From JANSYL01 sp965229695 (GTDB taxonomy: Bacteria; Pseudomonadota; Alphaproteobacteria; Rhodobacterales; Rhodobacteraceae): 64,000 bases of DNA. The position numbers and the translations under genes were made by a program. Each line of letters starts with the position of its first letter. The stretch's first letter is position 1. The notes under the pieces were generated by a model. The model saw nothing but the letters and a program-made list of their open reading frames with translations. It did not search any database and was not told the origin of the DNA. Shown piece by piece: positions 15,214 to 24,145 of this stretch. The stretch is taken from positions 3,410,001-3,474,000 of the forward strand of contig OZ245921.1 in assembly GCA_965229695.1 (NCBI GenBank), written 5' to 3'.

Positions 15214-18204
15214 CTATTCGACCTGGAACGGCACTTCGGCAATCGGGGTGCGATCCTGATTTAGGAAATAACGGATCACGTAGGCGCCGGGCTCATCGGG
15301 CAGCGTCAGGGTCAAGGGGTTGCCCTCTCGCGTATAGGCGTAGCTAACCCAATCCGAACCTGTGCCATCGGCGCGCCCAATCCCGATATAGTCGCCATCG
15401 TAATTCGGCCCGGTCCAACCGATCTGCACGTCTTCGCCCGCGCTGCCCTTTTCGGGCGGCGTAATGGTGGCCGAAACCTCTCGGACGATGAGGGGCACAG
15501 TGGCAATCGGCGTGCGATCCTGGTTGAGGAAATACTGCACCAGATAATCGCCAGGCGTCACCGGCACCAGGATTTGCAGCGGGTTGCCATCGCGGGTGTT
15601 CTCATAGTTCTCCCAGGCGCTAGCGCTGCCATCGGCCCGTCCGATGCCGATATAGTCGCCATCGTAATTCGGGCCGGTCCAAGTGACCTCGATTGTGGAC
15701 CCTGCCACCGCTTCAGCCACCGTGGAGATGCTGGCTTCAACAGCTTTCACCGTGATCGGAACCTCAGCGATGGAGGTGCGATCCTGGTTGAGGAAATACT
15801 GCACCAAATAGTCGCCGGGTGTGGCTGGCGCGAGCAGTTGCAGCGGATTGCCTTCGCGTGTGTAGGTATAGTTCTCCCACGCGCTGGCACTGCCATCGGC
15901 CCGTCCGATGCCGATATAGTCACTGTCGTAATTCGGGCCAGTCCAGGTGACCTCGAACATCGCGCCTGCCGTCACCTCAGCCGGGGCGCTTACGCTTGCA
16001 CCGGCCTCCCGCACGGTGATCGCGGTTTCGGCGATGGGCGTGCGATCTTGGTTCAGGAAATACTGTATCACATAGTCACCCGGCGTCGCAGGGACGAGGA
16101 TTTGCAGCGGGCTGCCTTCGCGCGTGTAGGTATAGTTTTCCCAGGCCGAGGCAGAGCCATCGGCCCGCCCGATCCCAATATAGTCATCGGCATAGTTTGG
16201 CCCGGTCCAAGTGACCTCAATCGTCTCCCCAGCCGTTGCTTCGGAAGGCGCGGTGACGGTGGCGACAGCTTCGGTCACCGTGATCGGGACCGAGGTGATT
16301 TGGGTCCGGTCTTGGTTAGCGAAATAACTGATCAGATATTCGCCCGCGTTTTCCGGCACGCGCAGTTGCAAGGGGCTGCCTTCTCGCGTGTAGGTGTAGT
16401 TTTCCCAGGCTGACCCCGACCCATCGGCCCGTCCTATGCCGATATAGTCATCGGCATAGTTCGGCCCGGTCCAACCAACCTCGATCGTGGAACCAGCGAC
16501 AGCGGTTTCCGGTGCGCTCAAGCTTGCCTCAACCGGGGTCACGGTCAGCGGTGCTGAGGCCAAAGGCTCCCGACCGTCGTTCAGGAAGTAGGTCACCGTG
16601 TAATCGCCTGGCTCGATGGGAACCAAAACCTCCAGGGGGGAACCTTCGCGGGTATAAGTATAGGTGTCCCAGGCCGAGCCAGTGCCATCCGACAACCCGA
16701 TCCCAATATAATCATCGGCCTCGTTCGGGCCGGTCCAGGCCACTTGAATCGTTGATCCGGCAAGGGCGGTGGCGGGCGCTGTCACGCTGGCCTCGGGCAG
16801 TTGTTCGGGGAAGACCACGATGATCTCACGCGGGGCGCCAAACATATCGAAGGCAACCGTTTCCGAGATTTCTTGCGCGGTCCAATAAGCCTCAACCTCA
16901 TAGGTGCCGGACAAAAGCTCGGTCACACCGGGGTTGATGGTTTCCGCCAACTCCCCGATCTCCGGCGAGACGGTCCAGATGATCGGATCTTCGACCAGGG
17001 GTCCGTCAGCGGCTCCGATCCGGGCGGTAAAGGCGACCTCGATGGGCATTTCGGGGAAGTTCAGCACAACCTCTTGCGCGGCATCTTCGACCGTCACCGT
17101 CGCGGCCACCTGCGTGCCGTCGATCAGTCGGCGGGCGTCAAAGGTATAGGTCCCGGGCAGCAGGTCGACATTGCCGCCGGGTGTTTCGACCGGGCCAAGC
17201 AACACCGTGCCAGCCCCATCGCGCAGCGTCCATTCCAAGGGCGATTGTGGCGCGCTGCCACCAGGGTCTTCGGTGGCGCGGAAGGTGACAGGCACCGGCA
17301 GGTCAACGGGCGGCATTTCGACCACAACCTGAAGCGGGGTGTTCGGTACCACCACAAAAGGCATGGTGTAATGCACTGTCCCGCCGGGTTCTTCGCGCAG
17401 GGCGCGGGCCAAATAATCACCTGGCAGCAAGCTGGCCGAAGCCGCGCCGCCCGGCACCGGGCCGGTCAGCGTGTCGCCAATCACGGTTTCGATATAGATA
17501 TCCACGGGCAGAACGGGCGGCGTGTTGCCGGGCATGACGCGCGCCACAACCTCAACATCCACGGGCAGGGGCGTTGCGGCGACCACTTGTTCCAGCGCCT
17601 CGCTCAGTTCCGAGGCATTGTCAGCGCTCAGGAAAAGGCCGCCGGTGTTGTCGGCGATACACTGCATCTGTGCGCGCGCCTCAGGTTCGGAGGCGACATC
17701 GAAGCCCACCACATGGGCTGTGAATCCAATGCCCGTCGCTTCCAACTCGGCGGCCAGGGCGCAGGGGTCGGCCTCGCAGGTTTCCACGCCGTCCGAGACC
17801 AGAATGACGGTGGCCGGTTCTTCGGTATGGCGTAGCGCTTGGGCTGCGGCGACCACAGCGTCAGTCATCGGCGTGCGTCCGCGCGGGTTGATCGCCATGA
17901 CCTCTTCCAAAATGCGATCTTGGGTGAAGGGGGCGGGTTCCACGATGGTTTCAATATCGCTGCAATCGCCCCGTCGGCGGTGACCATAGACCGTTAGGCC
18001 CAGCGATTCCTCATCCGGCATGTCCGCCAGCAGCCCCGCAATAACCTCGCGCGCGATGACGATCTTATTGACCCCATCAATCTGCCCCCACATCGAGCCT
18101 GAGCCATCCAGAACAAGGATGGTATTTGGTCGCCCTTCGGTCTGCGCCAGCAGCGCAAAAGGCAGTGTCAATGAAAGCAGTAGAGAAAGCAGAAATGCAC
18201 GCAT
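15214..18204 (-). CDS. Secreted von Willebrand factor A protein with six C-terminal tandem repeats
   Basis: A 996-residue exported protein. A signal peptide (about 1-21) precedes a VWA domain (about 25-205) with an intact metal site: D-G-S-G-S for DXSXS, a threonine in G-R-T-P-M-T-D, and an aspartate in V-S-D-G-V. The domain has cysteines near C-E-A-D-P-C. Several beta-rich segments (about 210-470) follow. Then come six tandem repeats of 88 residues (471-996), each with W-T-G-P-N, D-Y-I-G-I-G, Y-T-R-E-G and Y-F-L-N-Q-D-R. The likely role is adhesive or binding at the cell surface or periplasm; the ligand is unknown. The frame stays open 77 codons upstream, but the signal peptide fixes the start at 18204. 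Confidence 0.85.
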   Translation of the reverse strand: MRAFLLSLLLSLTLPFALLAQTEGRPNTILVLDGSGSMWGQIDGVNKIVIAREVIAGLLADMPDEESLGLTVYGHRRRGDCSDIETIVEPAPFTQDRILEEVMAINPRGRTPMTDAVVAAAQALRHTEEPATVILVSDGVETCEADPCALAAELEATGIGFTAHVVGFDVASEPEARAQMQCIADNTGGLFLSADNASELSEALEQVVAATPLPVDVEVVARVMPGNTPPVLPVDIYIETVIGDTLTGPVPGGAASASLLPGDYLARALREEPGGTVHYTMPFVVVPNTPLQVVVEMPPVDLPVPVTFRATEDPGGSAPQSPLEWTLRDGAGTVLLGPVETPGGNVDLLPGTYTFDARRLIDGTQVAATVTVEDAAQEVVLNFPEMPIEVAFTARIGAADGPLVEDPIIWTVSPEIGELAETINPGVTELLSGTYEVEAYWTAQEISETVAFDMFGAPREIIVVFPEQLPEASVTAPATALAGSTIQVAWTGPNEADDYIGIGLSDGTGSAWDTYTYTREGSPLEVLVPIEPGDYTVTYFLNDGREPLASAPLTVTPVEASLSAPETAVAGSTIEVGWTGPNYADDYIGIGRADGSGSAWENYTYTREGSPLQLRVPENAGEYLISYFANQDRTQITSVPITVTEAVATVTAPSEATAGETIEVTWTGPNYADDYIGIGRADGSASAWENYTYTREGSPLQILVPATPGDYVIQYFLNQDRTPIAETAITVREAGASVSAPAEVTAGAMFEVTWTGPNYDSDYIGIGRADGSASAWENYTYTREGNPLQLLAPATPGDYLVQYFLNQDRTSIAEVPITVKAVEASISTVAEAVAGSTIEVTWTGPNYDGDYIGIGRADGSASAWENYENTRDGNPLQILVPVTPGDYLVQYFLNQDRTPIATVPLIVREVSATITPPEKGSAGEDVQIGWTGPNYDGDYIGIGRADGTGSDWVSYAYTREGNPLTLTLPDEPGAYVIRYFLNQDRTPIAEVPFQVE
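15217..16794 (-). repeat. Six 264-bp coding tandem repeats
   Basis: In the order of translation the units are 16794-16531, 16530-16267, 16266-16003, 16002-15739, 15738-15475 and 15474-15217; the last is two codons shorter. Spacing is exactly 88 codons throughout. The middle units are the most alike at protein level, and the first and last are the most divergent, as expected when a repeat array grows from its interior. Each unit looks like one all-beta, Ig-like domain. Confidence 0.9.
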
Positions 18205-18335
18205 GTTTTCAAACCCGTCGGATGCAATGGAATAGGCTGTTTTCAATACGCTAACCGAAAGGTCAAAAACCGCAAAGCATGGAAAACCTGACGCTTCCGA
18301 TTGACGCGGGGCAGGGGTGATGCGACAGGCCGGGC

Positions 18336-19505
18336 ATGGATCAATCGATTTCCTCTCTGCGCACCGATTGGCGGCAAGTGGGTCTGATTTGGGCCGTGGG
18401 CCTGCTGGCGGCGGCGCAGTTTGGCAAGGTTTCATTGGCGTTTGATCTGTTGCGCCAGACCTATGCGCGGCCCGACCCGGAACTGGCTTTTATCGTCTCA
18501 GGCGTGGGGCTGGCGGGGATCGCCTTTGGGGCGGTTGCGGGCATGGGCATCGCGCGGTTCGGGGCGCGGCGCGTTTTGCTGATGGCGATGGTCGCGGCAG
18601 GGCTGTTGTCAGTGATCCAATCCACCTTGCCCGGCTATGGCCCGTTGATCGCCCTGCGCGTGATCGAAGGTTTGGCGCATCTGGCCATTGTTGTCTCTTG
18701 CCCCGTGTTGATCGCTGCGGCTGCCATGCCCAAAGACCGCGCCATGGCGATGGCGCTTTGGGCTAGCTTTTTCGGCGTCTCCTTCGCACTAAGTGCCCCA
18801 CTGATCGCGCCTTTGGCCAGTTTAGAGGGGCTGGGCACGGTGTTTTTGGCACATGGGTTGGCAATCTGGGTGCTGATCCCACTGGTATGGCTATGGGTCG
18901 ATGCGGCCCCCGGCGAAGCCAGTGACTGGCCTGGATTTTGGGCCGCGCATATTCGGCTTTACCAAACGCCGACCCGGCTCGCACCCGCGCTGACCTTCTT
19001 CTGGCACACGTTGGGCTTTGTGGCGCTTTTGACCTTTCTGCCCGAACAGATCACCTCCCCCCTGCCGCAGGCGGCAGTGGCTGGCGCGCTGCCTTTGGCG
19101 GCCCTGGTCGGTATCTTCGCCGCGGGCTGGCTGACCCGCTGGATCGCGCCCCTACAGCTTTGTTTGGTGTCTTTCCTGTGCAGTGCCGGATTGATCCTGG
19201 CGGTTGCCCTGACGCAGGGTTGGCCGCAGGTGATGCTGGCGATGCTGCTGATGATCTCTCTCGGCGTTGTGCCCGGCGGGGCCTTTGCCGCTATCCCTGC
19301 TTTTAACGAGGCCCGTGCCGCACAATCCGAGGCCAATGGCGCGATGGCGCAGCTTGGCAATATCGGCACCAGTCTTGGCACCCCGATCTATGCGCTGGCG
19401 CTGACCCAAGCGGGGGGCGCGGGCATGGCCGGGCTGACCATTCTGCTTTGCGGATGCGGGGCGCTTTGCGTGTTTTGGGTGCAGCGGCGGTTAAGGGCGG
19501 CTTGA
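18336..19505 (+). CDS. MFS transporter
   Basis: A 389-residue protein with about 12 hydrophobic helices, the normal size for a compact major facilitator protein. The first cytoplasmic loop reads G-I-A-R-F-G-A-R-R (near residue 70), the usual MFS motif A region. The family resembles the cyanate/nitroimidazole (CynX/NimT) type, but the substrate cannot be inferred. It is divergent from the VWA gene, with 131 bases between the starts, and uvrA follows on the same strand. Confidence 0.83.
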   Translation: MDQSISSLRTDWRQVGLIWAVGLLAAAQFGKVSLAFDLLRQTYARPDPELAFIVSGVGLAGIAFGAVAGMGIARFGARRVLLMAMVAAGLLSVIQSTLPGYGPLIALRVIEGLAHLAIVVSCPVLIAAAAMPKDRAMAMALWASFFGVSFALSAPLIAPLASLEGLGTVFLAHGLAIWVLIPLVWLWVDAAPGEASDWPGFWAAHIRLYQTPTRLAPALTFFWHTLGFVALLTFLPEQITSPLPQAAVAGALPLAALVGIFAAGWLTRWIAPLQLCLVSFLCSAGLILAVALTQGWPQVMLAMLLMISLGVVPGGAFAAIPAFNEARAAQSEANGAMAQLGNIGTSLGTPIYALALTQAGGAGMAGLTILLCGCGALCVFWVQRRLRAA

Positions 19506-19580
19506 CCTAATCCGCGCGGCGCCTCGCGTCGGCACGGACCCGGCAACACCCTGTCAGCAGTCACTGGCAATCGTGGTTTT

Positions 19581-19595
19581 GTTCGCCTTACGTTC
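19581..19595 (+). promoter_or_regulatory. Candidate LexA (SOS) box upstream of uvrA
   Basis: The sequence is GTTC, seven bases, GTTC: the direct-repeat LexA site known from Rhodobacter and other alphaproteobacteria. It lies 67 bases before the uvrA start codon, where a repressor would block transcription. No lexA gene is in the window. Confidence 0.75.
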
Positions 19596-19661
19596 GCATT
19601 TTTCGGTTGGAGACTCAGCCCATGCCGCCTATGTGTTGACGGATGGTTAACGGGGGCAGGC

Positions 19662-22520
19662 ATGCCAGAGTTGAAAAACATCGAGGTGCGCGGCGCGCGC
19701 GAACACAACCTCAAGAATATCGATGTCGATATTCCCCGCGACCAGTTGGTGGTGATCACGGGCCTGTCGGGGTCCGGCAAATCCTCGCTGGCTTTTGACA
19801 CGATCTACGCCGAAGGCCAGCGGCGCTATGTGGAATCGCTCAGCGCTTATGCGCGGCAATTCCTTGATATGATGGAAAAACCCGATGTCGATCACATCTC
19901 GGGTCTCAGCCCGGCGATTTCCATCGAGCAGAAGACCACCTCCAAAAACCCGCGCTCGACCGTTGGGACGGTGACCGAGATCTACGACTATATGCGCCTG
20001 CTTTTCGCGCGGGTTGGCACGCCCTATTCGCCCGCAACGGGCCTGCCCATCGAAGCGCAGCAAGTTCAAGATATGGTCGACCGCGTTATGGCGATGGAGG
20101 AGGGGACGCGCGCCTACCTGCTGGCCCCGATCGTGCGCGACCGCAAAGGCGAATACCGCAAAGAGTTTCTGGAACTGCGAAAGCAGGGGTTTCAGCGGGT
20201 CAAGGTCGACGGCGAATTCTACGATCTCGACAGCCCGCCGACGCTCGATAAGAAATTTCGCCATGATATCGATGTGGTGGTTGACCGGATTGTGGTGCGC
20301 GAAGGGGCCGAAACCCGTCTGGCCGACAGTTTCCGCACTGCGCTGGACCTGGCCGATGGCATCGCAATCTTGGAAACCGCCCCGAAAGAGGGTGAGCCGG
20401 ACCGCATCACCTTCAGCGAAAACTTCGCCTGTCCGGTCTCTGGCTTCACCATTCCGGAGATTGAGCCGCGCCTCTTTTCCTTCAACGCGCCGTTTGGGGC
20501 TTGCCCCTCCTGTGATGGGTTGGGAGTGGAACTGTTCTTTGACGAACGCCTGATGGTGCCCGATGCGGCGCTGAGCCTCGAAGACGGGGCCATCGCCCCT
20601 TGGCGCAAGGGCAAATCCCCGTATTTTGTGCAAACCATCGAGGCCATCGCTAGCCATTACGGGTTCGACCCGAAAACCAAATGGAAAGACCTGCCAGAAA
20701 CCGTGCAACAGGTCTTCCTGCGCGGCTCAGGCACCGAAGAGATTCAGTTCCGCTATGACGAAGGCGGTCGCGTCTATCAGGTCAAGCGCACTTTCGAAGG
20801 CGTGATCCCGAATATGGAGCGGCGCTACCGCGAAACCGACAGCGCCTGGATTCGTGAAGAATTCGAACGCTATCAAAACAATCGCCCCTGCGGCGATTGC
20901 GGCGGCTACCGTCTGCGGCCCGAGGCACTGGCGGTGAAAATCGCTGGTCTCCACGTGGGCCAAGTGGTCGAAATGTCGATCAAAGAAGCGGCGGACTGGT
21001 GTGCCTCGGTGCCGGAAAGCTTGAGCGATCAGAAAAACGAGATCGCCCATGCGATTTTGAAAGAGATCCGCGAACGGCTTGGGTTTCTGAACAATGTTGG
21101 GCTGGAATACCTGACGCTTAGCCGGAATGCGGGCACCTTGTCGGGCGGCGAAAGCCAACGTATCCGGCTCGCCAGCCAGATCGGATCTGGCCTGACCGGC
21201 GTGCTCTATGTGCTCGACGAACCCTCCATTGGCCTTCATCAGCGCGACAATGACCGTTTGCTGACCACGCTGAAAAACCTGCGCGATCAAGGCAATACCG
21301 TGATTGTCGTTGAACATGACGAAGAGGCGGTGCGCGAGGCCGACTATGTTTTCGATATTGGCCCCGGCGCAGGCGTGCATGGCGGCCAGGTCGTGTCCCA
21401 AGGCAAGCCCGCCGATATAGCTGCCGATCCAGCTTCGATTACCGGGCAATACTTGGCTGGCACGCGCGAAATCGCCGTGCCCGCCACCCGGCGCAAAGGC
21501 AACAAAAAGAAGCTGAGCGTGGTGAAGGCCACAGGCAACAACCTGAAGTCCGTGACCGCCGATTTTCCCCTGGGGAAATTCGTCTGTGTGACCGGCGTGT
21601 CGGGCGGGGGCAAATCCACCCTGACCATCGAAACCTTGTTCAAGACCGCCTCAATGAAGTTGAACGGCGCGCGCCAAACCCCGGCGCCGTGCGAGACCAT
21701 CAGGGGCCTCGAACATCTCGACAAGGTTATCGATATCGACCAACGCCCCATCGGCCGCACCCCCCGGTCGAATCCTGCCACCTATACCGGTGCCTTCACC
21801 CCCATCCGCGATTGGTTCGCTGGCCTGCCCGAATCCAAGGCCCGCGGCTACAAACCCGGCCGCTTCAGCTTCAACGTCAAAGGCGGCCGCTGCGAGGCCT
21901 GCCAGGGTGACGGCGTCATCAAAATCGAGATGCATTTCCTGCCCGATGTCTATGTGACCTGCGAAACCTGCAAAGGCGCGCGCTACAACCGCGAAACCTT
22001 GGAAATTCATTTCAAAGGCAAATCCATTGCTGATGTGCTGGATATGACGGTCGAAGACGCGCAGGAGTTCTTCAAAGCCGTGCCAAGCATCCGCGAAAAA
22101 ATGGATGCGCTGGTCCGTGTGGGCCTGGGCTATATCAAGGTCGGTCAACAGGCGACGACCCTTTCGGGCGGCGAAGCGCAACGCGTTAAGCTTTCAAAGG
22201 AACTAGCCAAACGCTCAACCGGACGCACGCTTTACATCCTCGACGAACCCACGACGGGGCTGCATTTCGAAGATGTGCGCAAACTCCTCGAAGTGCTCCA
22301 CGAGTTGGTGGATCAAGGCAACACGGTCATCGTGATCGAACACAATCTCGACGTGATCAAAACCGCTGACCATATCATCGATATCGGTCCCGAAGGTGGC
22401 GATGGCGGCGGCGAGATCGTGGCCACCGGCACGCCCGAACAGGTGGCCGAGGTCGACCGCTCCCACACCGGTCGCTATCTTAAGCCGATGCTTCAAGCGC
22501 GAAAACACGCCGCCGAATAA
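19662..22520 (+). CDS. uvrA: UvrABC excision nuclease subunit A
   Basis: The damage-recognition ATPase of nucleotide excision repair, 952 residues and full length. Two ABC modules are visible. The first Walker A is G-L-S-G-S-G-K-S near residue 31, with signature L-S-G-G-E-S-Q-R-I near 495. The second is G-V-S-G-G-G-K-S-T near 646, with L-S-G-G-E-A-Q-R-V near 835. Zinc modules show as C-P-S-C...C-G-D-C-G-G and C-E-A-C-Q-G-D-G...C-E-T-C-K-G. It dimerises and hands damaged DNA to UvrB. A LexA-type box upstream suggests SOS induction. Confidence 0.98.
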   Translation: MPELKNIEVRGAREHNLKNIDVDIPRDQLVVITGLSGSGKSSLAFDTIYAEGQRRYVESLSAYARQFLDMMEKPDVDHISGLSPAISIEQKTTSKNPRSTVGTVTEIYDYMRLLFARVGTPYSPATGLPIEAQQVQDMVDRVMAMEEGTRAYLLAPIVRDRKGEYRKEFLELRKQGFQRVKVDGEFYDLDSPPTLDKKFRHDIDVVVDRIVVREGAETRLADSFRTALDLADGIAILETAPKEGEPDRITFSENFACPVSGFTIPEIEPRLFSFNAPFGACPSCDGLGVELFFDERLMVPDAALSLEDGAIAPWRKGKSPYFVQTIEAIASHYGFDPKTKWKDLPETVQQVFLRGSGTEEIQFRYDEGGRVYQVKRTFEGVIPNMERRYRETDSAWIREEFERYQNNRPCGDCGGYRLRPEALAVKIAGLHVGQVVEMSIKEAADWCASVPESLSDQKNEIAHAILKEIRERLGFLNNVGLEYLTLSRNAGTLSGGESQRIRLASQIGSGLTGVLYVLDEPSIGLHQRDNDRLLTTLKNLRDQGNTVIVVEHDEEAVREADYVFDIGPGAGVHGGQVVSQGKPADIAADPASITGQYLAGTREIAVPATRRKGNKKKLSVVKATGNNLKSVTADFPLGKFVCVTGVSGGGKSTLTIETLFKTASMKLNGARQTPAPCETIRGLEHLDKVIDIDQRPIGRTPRSNPATYTGAFTPIRDWFAGLPESKARGYKPGRFSFNVKGGRCEACQGDGVIKIEMHFLPDVYVTCETCKGARYNRETLEIHFKGKSIADVLDMTVEDAQEFFKAVPSIREKMDALVRVGLGYIKVGQQATTLSGGEAQRVKLSKELAKRSTGRTLYILDEPTTGLHFEDVRKLLEVLHELVDQGNTVIVIEHNLDVIKTADHIIDIGPEGGDGGGEIVATGTPEQVAEVDRSHTGRYLKPMLQARKHAAE

Positions 22521-22529
22521 CCGATCCTG

Positions 22530-22586
22530 CCCCTTCTCTGTTTCGAAAATATCCCGGGGGAGGCCGCAGGCCGGGGGCGGCGCCCC
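22530..22586 (+). repeat. Intergenic GC-rich repeat, copy 1
   Basis: A 57-base unit directly after uvrA. It begins with a CTTCTCTGTTTC block, continues with ATATCCCGGGGGAGGCCGCAG, and ends in a GC-rich run. The same unit occurs in reverse orientation at 63733-63789 with only a handful of differences. It can fold through its C-rich and G-rich parts and may also stabilise or end the uvrA transcript. Confidence 0.8.
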
Positions 22587-22628
22587 GACACATTCACCCA
22601 ATCGCGCAGCCCCAAGCTCATTCCACCC

Positions 22629-22649
22629 CATTTTTTCGTAGAAAAAATG
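22629..22649 (+). terminator. A/T-rich hairpin downstream of uvrA
   Basis: Perfect 9-bp arms (22629-22637 and 22641-22649) surround a 3-base loop. The stem is almost all A-T with no distinct U-tail, so it is a weak terminator at best. It lies 109 bases past the uvrA stop and before the trkA promoter region. Confidence 0.35.
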
Positions 22650-22732
22650 CCCCCGGCGCGGCGGCTAAGCCGCGCAAACCCTGGCCCAAACCCGCTCTGC
22701 CGTTGACCTTGCGCGGGGCAAATGTCATGCAA

Positions 22733-22757
22733 TTCGCCAACGGACCGAATTGGCGAA
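22733..22757 (+). promoter_or_regulatory. Inverted repeat in front of the trkA ribosome site
   Basis: Arms TTCGCCAA (22733-22740) and TTGGCGAA (22750-22757) are perfect 8-bp complements separated by 9 bases. The right arm abuts the AAAGG ribosome site for the trkA ATG at 22765. It could be an operator, or an RNA hairpin that tunes initiation. Confidence 0.4.
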
Positions 22758-22764
22758 AAGGCAT

Positions 22765-24141
22765 ATGAAGGTCATCATTTGCGGCGCGGGCCAGGTGGGC
22801 TGGCAAATCGCGCGCCATCTTTCCAATGAAAACAACGACGTGACCGTGGTTGATAACAACCCCGACCTGGTGCGTCGCGCCACCGATACGCTTGATGTCC
22901 AGGGGCTGACGGGCTTTGCGTCTTATCCCGATGTGCTGGATCGCGCCGGTGCGCGGGATGCGGATATGATCATCGCCGCGACCTTTTCGGATGAGGTCAA
23001 CATGGTCACCTGCCAGGTCGCCCATTCGGTCTTTGCCGTGCCGCGCAAAATCGCCCGTCTCAGGGCGCAAAGCTATCTGAACGCGATCTATTCCGATCTT
23101 TACCGCCGCGATCATCTGCCCATCGATGTGGTGATCAGCCCGGAAAAAGAGGTGGCCGAGGCCGCGTTGCGCCGCATTGCCTCGCCCGCGACTTTCGATA
23201 CGGAAACCTTCCTGGGCGGGGATGCACAAATGCTTGGCATCCAGCTGGACGCCGATTGCCCGGTCTTGAACACGCCCCTACGCCAGCTTTCGGAGCTGTT
23301 TTCAACACTCCGTGCTTTGGTGGTTGGAGTGCGCCGAGAAGGGTCGCTTTTTGCGCCTGAGCCGGGCGATCAGCTTTACGAAGGTGATCAGATTTACGTC
23401 TTCACCCATGCCGCAGACGCTGACCGCACCTTGGAGATTTTTGGCAAAGTCGCCAAGCGCCCCGAACGTGTTTTGATCATCGGTGGCGGCAATGTCGGTC
23501 TGGGCGTCGCCCAAAGCCTGGAAGCCGGGGCCGAGCGTATTCGCACCCGGGTGATTGAATATGACCGCCAGAATGCGGAAACCGCAGCCGACGCCCTGGC
23601 GCGAACCATCGTTCTGCACGGCGATGGTCTGGATATCGAGCTTTTGCGAGAGGCCAATGTCGATCGGGCCGATGCGGTGCTCTGCGTCACCGATGACGAT
23701 AAAACCAACCTTCTGGCCTCGGTTCGGGCGAAATCGGCTGGTGCCAAAATGGCGATTGCCTTGGTCAATGACCCGACCATGGTGCCGTTGATGAGCCCGC
23801 TGAACATCGACGCTTATGTCAATCCGCGCTCGACCACTGTCAGCTCGATCCTGCGCCATATCCGCCATGGCCGGGTGCGCGGCGTCTATTCTATTGGCGA
23901 TGCCGAGGCCGAGGTGATCGAGGCGCAGGTGCTGTCGACCTCTCCCATCGCGGGCAAACCGATCCGGGATATCGACTTCCCCGAAGGGGCCCTGGTGGGG
24001 GCGGTGCAAAAGGATGGCAAGGTGATGCGCCCCACAGGCTCCACCCGGATCGAAGAAGGGGATGCCGTGGCCATCTTTGCACTTGCTGCCGACGTGCCCG
24101 CGGTCGAGACGCTGCTTCAGGTCTCGATCGACTTTTTCTGA
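22765..24141 (+). CDS. trkA: Trk potassium uptake regulatory subunit TrkA
   Basis: The cytoplasmic NAD(H)-binding gating subunit of the Trk potassium importer. The 458-residue protein holds two RCK units, each a Rossmann fold followed by a TrkA_C domain. The nucleotide motifs are G-A-G-Q-V-G near residues 7-12 and G-G-G-N-V-G near 240. The ATG at 22765 is preferred over an in-frame TTG at 22750 because it has an AAAGG ribosome site and opens directly into the first beta-strand (M-K-V-I-I-C-G-A-G). trkH follows after 4 bases. Confidence 0.96.
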   Translation: MKVIICGAGQVGWQIARHLSNENNDVTVVDNNPDLVRRATDTLDVQGLTGFASYPDVLDRAGARDADMIIAATFSDEVNMVTCQVAHSVFAVPRKIARLRAQSYLNAIYSDLYRRDHLPIDVVISPEKEVAEAALRRIASPATFDTETFLGGDAQMLGIQLDADCPVLNTPLRQLSELFSTLRALVVGVRREGSLFAPEPGDQLYEGDQIYVFTHAADADRTLEIFGKVAKRPERVLIIGGGNVGLGVAQSLEAGAERIRTRVIEYDRQNAETAADALARTIVLHGDGLDIELLREANVDRADAVLCVTDDDKTNLLASVRAKSAGAKMAIALVNDPTMVPLMSPLNIDAYVNPRSTTVSSILRHIRHGRVRGVYSIGDAEAEVIEAQVLSTSPIAGKPIRDIDFPEGALVGAVQKDGKVMRPTGSTRIEEGDAVAIFALAADVPAVETLLQVSIDFF

Positions 24142-24145
24142 TCGC

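Noticed and set aside
15217..16794. Tandem repeat array considered as CRISPR or noncoding satellite
   Set aside because: The period is exactly 264 bases, in frame, and conserved at protein level inside one long reading frame.
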